NCBI RefSeq assembly: GCF_963678635.1
Contig: NC_087071.1
Coordinates: forward strand, 30,308,141 to 30,372,140
From: Symsagittifera roscoffensis
Taxonomy: Eukaryota > Xenacoelomorpha > Acoela > Convolutidae
Reading direction: 5' to 3'
DNA length: 64,000 nt
Shown: positions 57,176 to 64,000 of the stretch, piece by piece
Position numbering within the stretch: the stretch's first letter is position 1
How the letters are laid out: each line of letters starts with the position of its first letter
Position numbers and translations under genes: made by a program
The notes under the pieces: generated by a model
The model's database searches: none
Seen by the model: the letters and a program-made list of their open reading frames with translations, nothing else
What the model was told of the DNA's origin: nothing

Positions 57176-59499
57176 TTAATTTTAACGATGTTGCCGTGTT
57201 TAGAAATTATCTGAAGCATTTTGAACGCAAAGTGGCATTGAATCGGAAATTTTCTATCCTTCTTTTCACGTTTTTATTTCGTGCTTGTAGCTCTAATTTT
57301 TGTTCGTTCCCGCGGTAAATCTACAAATACATTTAGATTTTACATACTGAAAATGAAAACACATTTTGATTTCAGCATAAATTTTACGCCCCTGTGACCG
57401 GTGACAGTAGAAAACAACCCTTACTGAACTCATTTGACCTCGGAGAAGACACTCTACGAAGGCCAAATTGATGCATTTCTATTGTTTTATGACATTTCCC
57501 TTCGATTTATTGACACTAGTTGTTTCCAAATTATAAAGTTTTTAAGCCAAAAAAACATGATTGCTTGATTGTTTATTTGAAACAAGGCAAAAACAACGCA
57601 CTTAAGGTTGTTTTTCTGCTTTAAAATTAGAAAAAAAACAAATATTGACAGATTTTGAAAGGCCGACCGCCTACCTCTCAAGAAAGCCCCAAATCTGTCC
57701 TCGGATTATCGAGCAAAAATACAATTTTCATTGAGATACTAAAAGAAAAACAGAACTTATTAACTTACTACAGAGAAGAAATTTTTTTTCTTAAGCTTAT
57801 ATTATGATGCAAGATATAAATTAGAGCACAAAAATCGAAGTTAAATTTAATTCTGCAAAATAGGAAAACTACAGAAAAAAAAAATAATTTAAATATGAAC
57901 TATTAAGCGTTTAAAATTTGAAACTCTAATATGAAACCCTTGCTTAGGCTTTGAGTTTTATGATGATTGCTTCGAAATTTATATCAGAGTTGTTTTTTTT
58001 TCAGTGATCATAAAGTCAAAAATTTTGTTGTTTTGAGTAAATTTAATTAGGTTCAAGTTAAGAAAAAATTAAGGCCAACTATCAAACCTGTCGAGCAAAA
58101 CTAGCAAAAATTGGGGACATTCATTTTAAAACTATTCACATTAGCTTAACTTAAACTCATTATAAAAATATTTTCTCGATAGAGTATAAAAACGCCTTCT
58201 CACGTATTTTGAAGTTTATAAAAAAATTTCGAAAAACAAAGTTAGATACATTAAAAGGCAGTCGAGCAGTCGAGACGTTGAGGGCTTCGATTCAGTCTCA
58301 ATTGTATCAATTGTAATTATAAGTCTGACTTTTTTCCACAGAAGTTTTCAAATTGATCCCATTTCGCGTTTCCCAAGTTCAAGGTTCTTTTCTGCTTTTT
58401 GAGCTTATTTTGAACAGTTATTTGATGTCGTGTGCAGTAATGCACTTTTGCATAGTGAACAAACGCACCATTCAGAACTCATTAGTTTTTCATGCTTTGT
58501 ACGGAAGAAAAAATCGCACTTAGCCATAATAGCACTCAAAGATTTTGTGAAAGTCGAAAATTTCTAATGTGGGCGGGAAGCGAGTATTTTAGGTAAAAGT
58601 TCCAAGTTCAATTATAGCTAAGAAACGTATGAGTATGAAAATGTTTCTGGATTTACTTTGAATAGGTTTAAATTGGATTAAAATTTGAGCTAATAAAAAT
58701 CTCGGTCATATTTGACAGAGAGTTGTTTTAGATTCTGGGCAAGTCGGTGTAGAAAAAGTTGAGATTGTGCCGTTTATCCCTAAGGACAAAAATGACCTAA
58801 CTCCAACCTACGTCTATTAACAAACTTTTCAGGAAATTAGTTTTATGCTATTGTCACGCTCTTTCTAATCAAGACATCTCTTGATTCATGTGGCAAAATG
58901 GTGCTTTAATTTTTCAGGAAAACTTTCAACTTATTGGTTTTGTTCAAATGATGAATTGATTGAAATGGTTGAAATTATTTTGTTATATATGTTAAAACTT
59001 GATTTCTTCTTTTAAAGTCGCAGCCAGCAGTGAATAAAAATTATCGCATATTCTGGTATATGTAAACTTTCTTAATTAATTGTGAAAAAGAGTTTTTGAA
59101 AACGTGACAACAAAGATAAAAGTGCGAAAATAAGTATGTACGCTTTTTGATTAATAAAAAATTAACACCCCATAGAAGAGAAAGCTTCCAAGTATGATGT
59201 TTTTCAAAAATAATTTTAATGTCTGGCCGGATATGCTCTCAGTGTACAAAGCAAAAAAAAAACTCAAGTTACGTTTGTTTAAAAAAATGCAGTCCAGTTC
59301 TTCATATTGTTTGAAACTTGATTTTGCCTATTGTCTTATTTTTTTAAAAAGAAAATGAAGAAAGTTCACAACAGAGTTAATTTTTTATAAAATTGTTGGT
59401 CATTGACAAAGCAAAGTTCTGCTGAAAAAAGGCTTCTCCTAAAAAGAACTTCTGCCTAATGTTTTGAAATCATATTGAAATTGAAAACGATTTAGTTTA
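57176..59499. other. No gene recognised
   Basis: AT-rich. A partial HINE-like end (GGCAGTCGAGCAGTCGAG ... GGGCTTCG) is visible at 58258-58295. Confidence 0.45.
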
Positions 59500-60019
59500 T
59501 TGTTCCGACTTTCGATACGAAAGTAACGGAATATTTGTGCTCGGGGTGGGTTTTTTTTCTTCAGACAAATTTCGACTTTTTAACTAGCCAATTTTGACGG
59601 AATTTTTTATATCATTCGAAAGATATTGTTGTCCTAAGCTCAAATTTGAAAAGATATTTTGCCTGTGATAACTTTTCGTAAAAGTATAGGGGTTTAAAGG
59701 TTGCCAATTTGGTGCAATTACCGCGCGATAGATTTCGCGCTATTAACGCGTAAGCGGAGAGTTAATCCGTCTTAAAATCCATTTCTAATTGGTTGGAAGA
59801 AGCTTATTTGCCTTAATTGATTTGTCACAAGGAGCGAAATCTATCCTTTTGTAAATTTTATGGCGTGTGGGGAGATGATTTTCACAAAAAGTTTCAAATT
59901 TTAGAAAAAAAACTTTCTCTCTGTTTTATTACATTTAATTTTTAAATGTTATTACTGATCCATAAACCCTTAAAGGCAGTCGGAACATTAAGAGCTTCGC
60001 CCTGATACGAGCACTCTTG
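59500..60019 (+). mobile_element. HINE-like element, full length
   Basis: About 520 bp, collinear with 56338-56873 from GTTCCGACTTTCGATACGAA to ATACGAGCACTCTTG. The body has TTCGCGCTATTAACGCGTAA, and the hairpin has one arm change. Confidence 0.75.
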
Positions 60020-60084
60020 TTTATTATCGACTTGAATGACTGAATGTAGCGAAATTATTAGCAACAAGCAACTGTTTAACGGGT

Positions 60085-60519
60085 GGCGGACATCAAGCCG
60101 ACGGGACGTCAAGCCGAATCGTAAAATTAAGGAGTTCAAGCCGAAAATTTTCTCATTAAGTCATGAAGTGTGATTAATTTCAAAATTTCTTTGAAGAATT
60201 TCTCAACTTCATGATCTTTCTTTGGTAATTATTGGCGTTTTCATATCATTTAAGCCTCCAAATGATGTTAAGGAAAATTGAAAAATAGAACGCGGTTGAA
60301 GATTATTTTCTTGTTTACAATTTATGCATTTCAGAAACCGTTTCGTGTTATTAGCGGATGCCAATCCTAAGTGATTCAGTGTCATAAACAAATCTTATTA
60401 TGGACTAAACTTCCCAAAATTTTTGAAAAGCAACGTTTTACAGATGAAAAAATAGTGATTTTGAGTGCTTGTAAAGTTCAAATTATGGACTGAAGTCCCT
60501 TCTGCTTGATGTCCCGGCT
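60085..60519 (+). mobile_element. TIR element with AAGCCGACGGGACTTC-type ends
   Basis: GACATCAAGCCGACGGGACG at the left and GAAGTCCCTTCTGCTTGATG at the right are inverted near-copies; second member of the family at 55115-55580. Confidence 0.7.
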
Positions 60520-61789
60520 GATTCAACTAAGACATTTTTATCCTTGAAAAACTCACATTTTGTCTCCTGGTGTTTTTACGCATCATGTTGACATTGTTTA
60601 GTTTTCATACGGGCCTTCATGTTGTCAAGATAAAACAATGATAGTTAAAAAACTGTTTGGATCTACTTAGCAAATGCCCCCTCCCCTTTCAAGAATAGGG
60701 GGCGATTGTTAAAGAGATTAAGTTGTTGAATTTTCGGCCAATCAGATTGCAGCAAAATTTGAATTTTAAATTCAGCGCTCTATTGCTAATTTACTGCTTT
60801 TCTTTATAGGGGTGGCAATTCCTTAGTAGATGCCTGAGGGAGGTCGATTGTTAAGTAGATCCAACTGTTTCAATATGACTGAAATTGATCAAGAGAAATT
60901 ATCCACATAAAAAAAGCTCGTGAGTAGCTTCAATCTAAAGCTTTTTTCAACAAAGTAGAAAATTCAAAAATTCTTTTGATTAAAACAAGGATACACGTAT
61001 CAGACCGAAGCCTACTAGCTTTCAATTGATATAGAAATTGTAATTGTTTGTTAACGGAAAAATTTAGTTGTTAACGGAAAGTTTTTTTAATTTTTAATGA
61101 AGATGTCGACTCTCTGAGCTTAAATGAAAAAGTTTTTTCTTTTCTGACGTACCAATTGATTTTTCTGGGGGGGTTTGATAATTGACACAATGGGCGTATT
61201 CTGTACTAGTTAAGTACGCTTCGAAGATTTTCAGCTTTCAGCTTTCAGCAGAAATCTTAAAGCGAAATGAAATGTTTGGTGATTATCCAGTAGTATAAAC
61301 TTTCCAAAATTGAAACGAGACAAGTTAATTGCTCTTATCTAAATCTTAAACGACTCAGTTTGTAAAATGCAGTATTTGATATGAACAGTCCAAAATCTAT
61401 AAATTATAAAAAAAAATATCGTGTTGAACATTTTCGGGAATGTTTTTGGACTGAAAATTTTAGATCTTATGGGATTTCACCGGTTCACACGGTTGTTTGT
61501 TCATACACTTTTTAGTCAAACCCTTCATTTATTCGAATTAACGGGGGAGTGGAAGAATTTGATATTAGAGAGCAGTCTTGTTGATTTTAATGCCTGTTTT
61601 ACAAACTAATGCAACGGTAGCGATATTAGTATTATTTATATAAATCAAAACATGAAGACAAAGATGAGCCGCTTACTGGCCGAACGGCACACACTGTTCC
61701 GAATACAGCCAACTTGAAAAGCAAAACTGCATCAAAAGAGTTGTTTCTCAATGAAATCATTTTTGCCCACTTAAAAAAAAAAAGGGCGA
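60520..61789. other. No gene recognised
   Basis: AT-rich with a few G runs; no supported gene. An orphan AGCAGTCTTG at about 61573 may be a HINE tip. Confidence 0.4.
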
Positions 61790-62200
61790 GTTTTTTTGCT
61801 CGGGTACTTTTTTGTTCCAGACCAAGTTTGACTTTTAACTAGCCGTTTTGAGCATTTTTTTGAAAAAATCTAAAAGGTAATGACCAACTGAGCATAAAAT
61901 ATAAAAGATATTTTACTCGTGATCTTTTTTGTATAGTGTTGGAAGTTTGAAAAACGCCAAATTGGCTTATATGAGTGAATTACAACGCGAGATTTTTGTG
62001 CTATTAACACGTAAGCGGCTAATTGAACCCACTCATAAATCTTCCAAATTGAACTGAACATGAAAATTGGAGTAATAGTTCAAAACTAGGTTGTGAAAAA
62101 CTGTCAATTTCAAAACGAAGAGAAATCTATTGAAACAAAACCTAAAAGCGTAGAATTTTTACTTAAATTTTTATAAACAAACTGCCTTCACATTGAAATA
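61790..62200 (+). mobile_element. HINE-like element, 3'-truncated
   Basis: Body motifs GCTCGGGTAC, TTTGACTTTTAACTAGCCG, GCTATTAACACGTAAGCGGC in family order; no 3' hairpin. Confidence 0.5.
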
Positions 62201-62297
62201 AGATAACAATTGTTTCCTCTGCTGTTTCAAAACGGAGAAATCACTTGGCAGGGGTGATTGGGAACCCACGACAATATCCATTGTGTTAGAAGATCAG

Positions 62298-62810
62298 CGA
62301 GACTGATCGTATCAGGGCGAAGCCCTACAAGTTCTGACTGCCTTTGATGGTCTATGAAGCAGTAATAACATGATAAAAAATAAAAGTAATAAAAAAATGA
62401 AGTTTTTTGTTTTAAACTTGATTTTTTTTTGTAAAAATCAATCTCCATACGCCATTTGAAGTCAAAGTGATAGAGTTTGCTCCTATTAATAATCGGTTAG
62501 GGCAAAATAGCTTTCTCCATTTAATATGGAACAATTAAAGCTCCGCTTACGTATTTATGGCGCGACATATATCGACCGTTAATTGCCCCAAATTGGCCAA
62601 AATGGCAATCTTTAAAACCCTATAATTTGCGAAAAATGATCACAAGTCAAATATTTTCTCAAGTTTGAGCTCAAGACAATATGGTCTTTTGAACGATATA
62701 AAAAATTTTGTCAAAAATAGCAAGATATCAATTCGAAATTTGTCCGAAGAAAAAAAAACAACCCCGTGCAAAAATTTTCCGTTTTTTTCATTACGAAAGT
62801 CGAAACAACA
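62298..62810 (-). mobile_element. HINE-like element, full length
   Basis: Minus-strand copy: hairpin region CAGGGCGAAGCCCT at 62313-62326 next to GTTCTGACTGCC, body, and TTACGAAAGTCGAAACAACA at the other end. Confidence 0.75.
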
Positions 62811-62899
62811 ACGCGATTAAATTGTAAGGCTTAGTTTTCCAATTGGATATTGAACTGTCAACACAACAACTGCGTCCAAAAGATAGTTTTTTTTCAGAA

Positions 62900-63807
62900 C
62901 CCCGGGTTGAGCACCATGCACCGAAAATGCTGACTATACAATTCCATACATCAAGTGTATGGAAAAACGCTTGAAATACAATTTTTTACAACTTCGAAAA
63001 ATGGTTGAAAAAAGATGCAATCTAAATTGTGAGGCTGTTTGATTTTAATAAAACAATCTGGGGATTAACTAACCGAGGTTTTTGTATTTTGAAAAAAAAC
63101 GCTTATCATGCAATTCTCCTACATGGAAATTGTACAACTAGCATTTTTTTGATGGCAACACACATTATTTTCCGAGTACTTTTATTTTTATTTGGTTTTT
63201 TTAACCGCAATTCGACTTTTGTAAGCAAACAAACCTTTTTCAAAAAAACTTCGTTTCATGCAAAAATGTTTTTTTTTTGTGTGCATAAGGTAGTCCCGGA
63301 TGCACTAATACTGGATGTTTTTTCCTTTTCGCCTTCATTTTTTCAAAATCACTAAAAAATCCTATTTATTTTGTTGGCAAGTTTTTGCATGCTTTGATTA
63401 ATTTCCGATAATTTAAAAAAACTTTAAATGTTGATTGATGAAAAGTTTTGCTGAATATTTAAAAAATTGTTACTTTCCTTACAAAATTTGTGGAAGACAA
63501 ATCATATAAGCTCAAAGACAATCCAGGTCGTTTTCTATGCATTGTAAATGCAAGACCATCCAACCTTTGGTGCTTTTAGTAAATCAAGGTCTTTCTCACT
63601 TGCGTTCGGTTATGAACACAACCCAAATTTTTTCAGAAGTTAATTATAGAAATAAAATCAAACTTTTTGTTTATGGAAAATACTTTCATACATGGAAAAA
63701 TGCATATCAAAGAAGTTTCATACATTTTTGTACGTATGGAATTGTATAGAATTGAATGTTAAGAAATTTTTCTTATATGTAAATTGTATGATGAGAAGTT
63801 TTGATCA
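62900..63807. mobile_element. TIR element of the CCCGGGTTG-ended type
   Basis: Left CCCCGGGTTGAGCACCATGC and right GATCAACCCGGGATT (inverted). The interior has several inverted copies of ATACAATTCCATACAT-type words. Non-coding; the 108-residue ORF at 63029 is likely chance. Confidence 0.5.
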
Positions 63808-64000
63808 ACCCGGGATTGTTAGCCTCGGCTTTAGAAAAATAGTTTTTATTTTAAAAATGTGAAATTCAAATAAAAAACATGAGACAAATTATCTGCTCAA
63901 CTTTTATCGCGGGTTACTTAAATTTGAATTAAAAAACCTCAGATGAAAAATTCTTTGTGATATTTTCAACTTCTGTTGAGAAATCTTTTCAAATTATGAT

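Overview
This is a eukaryotic, almost certainly metazoan (probably invertebrate) genomic window. It is strongly AT-rich, with multi-kilobase introns, GT-AG splice sites, AATAAA polyadenylation signals, a BEL/Pao and a Ty3/gypsy retrotransposon, and a dense layer of small non-autonomous DNA elements. No bacterial-type operons, rRNA or CRISPR are present. The species cannot be named from the sequence.

Host genes. Two tandem, same-strand paralogues of the claudin/PMP22 tetraspan superfamily can be assembled by splice site and reading phase. Gene A (6175-15693, 4 exons, 249 aa) and gene B (20902-41597, 4 exons, 259 aa) share a first extracellular loop with W-x2-C-x7/8-C, four membrane segments, a CCC motif after TM4 and a basic tail. 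They share two phase-1 introns, and each has one private intron. A third weak candidate gene lies on the minus strand between them (19431-20156).

Layout. 1-3796: decayed Ty3/gypsy pol fragment (RT end, RNase H, integrase and a long unrecognised C-terminal extension), then its 3' non-coding part. 6175-15693: gene A, with a 106-bp perfect palindrome in intron 1 and an intron 2 that is essentially a TIR element. 15694-20901: helentron-like repeats and the minus-strand candidate. 20902-41597: gene B. Its intron 2 carries a nearly intact antisense BEL/Pao element (23997-32594; LTRs differing at one site, TSD GCATA/GCACA). Introns 2 and 3 also hold decayed copies of the exon-2 3' end inside a segmental duplication. 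41598-64000: no gene recognised; hAT-type MITEs with perfect 8-bp TSDs, helentron-associated (HINE-like) elements and other TIR families.

Main points of interest: three tandem hairpins with compensatory stem changes in the BEL leader; a probable transposon-derived intron in gene A; exon-2 echoes in gene B introns; a HINE-like family with asymmetric inverted ends and a terminal hairpin; the perfect palindrome; and the uncharacterised gypsy pol extension.
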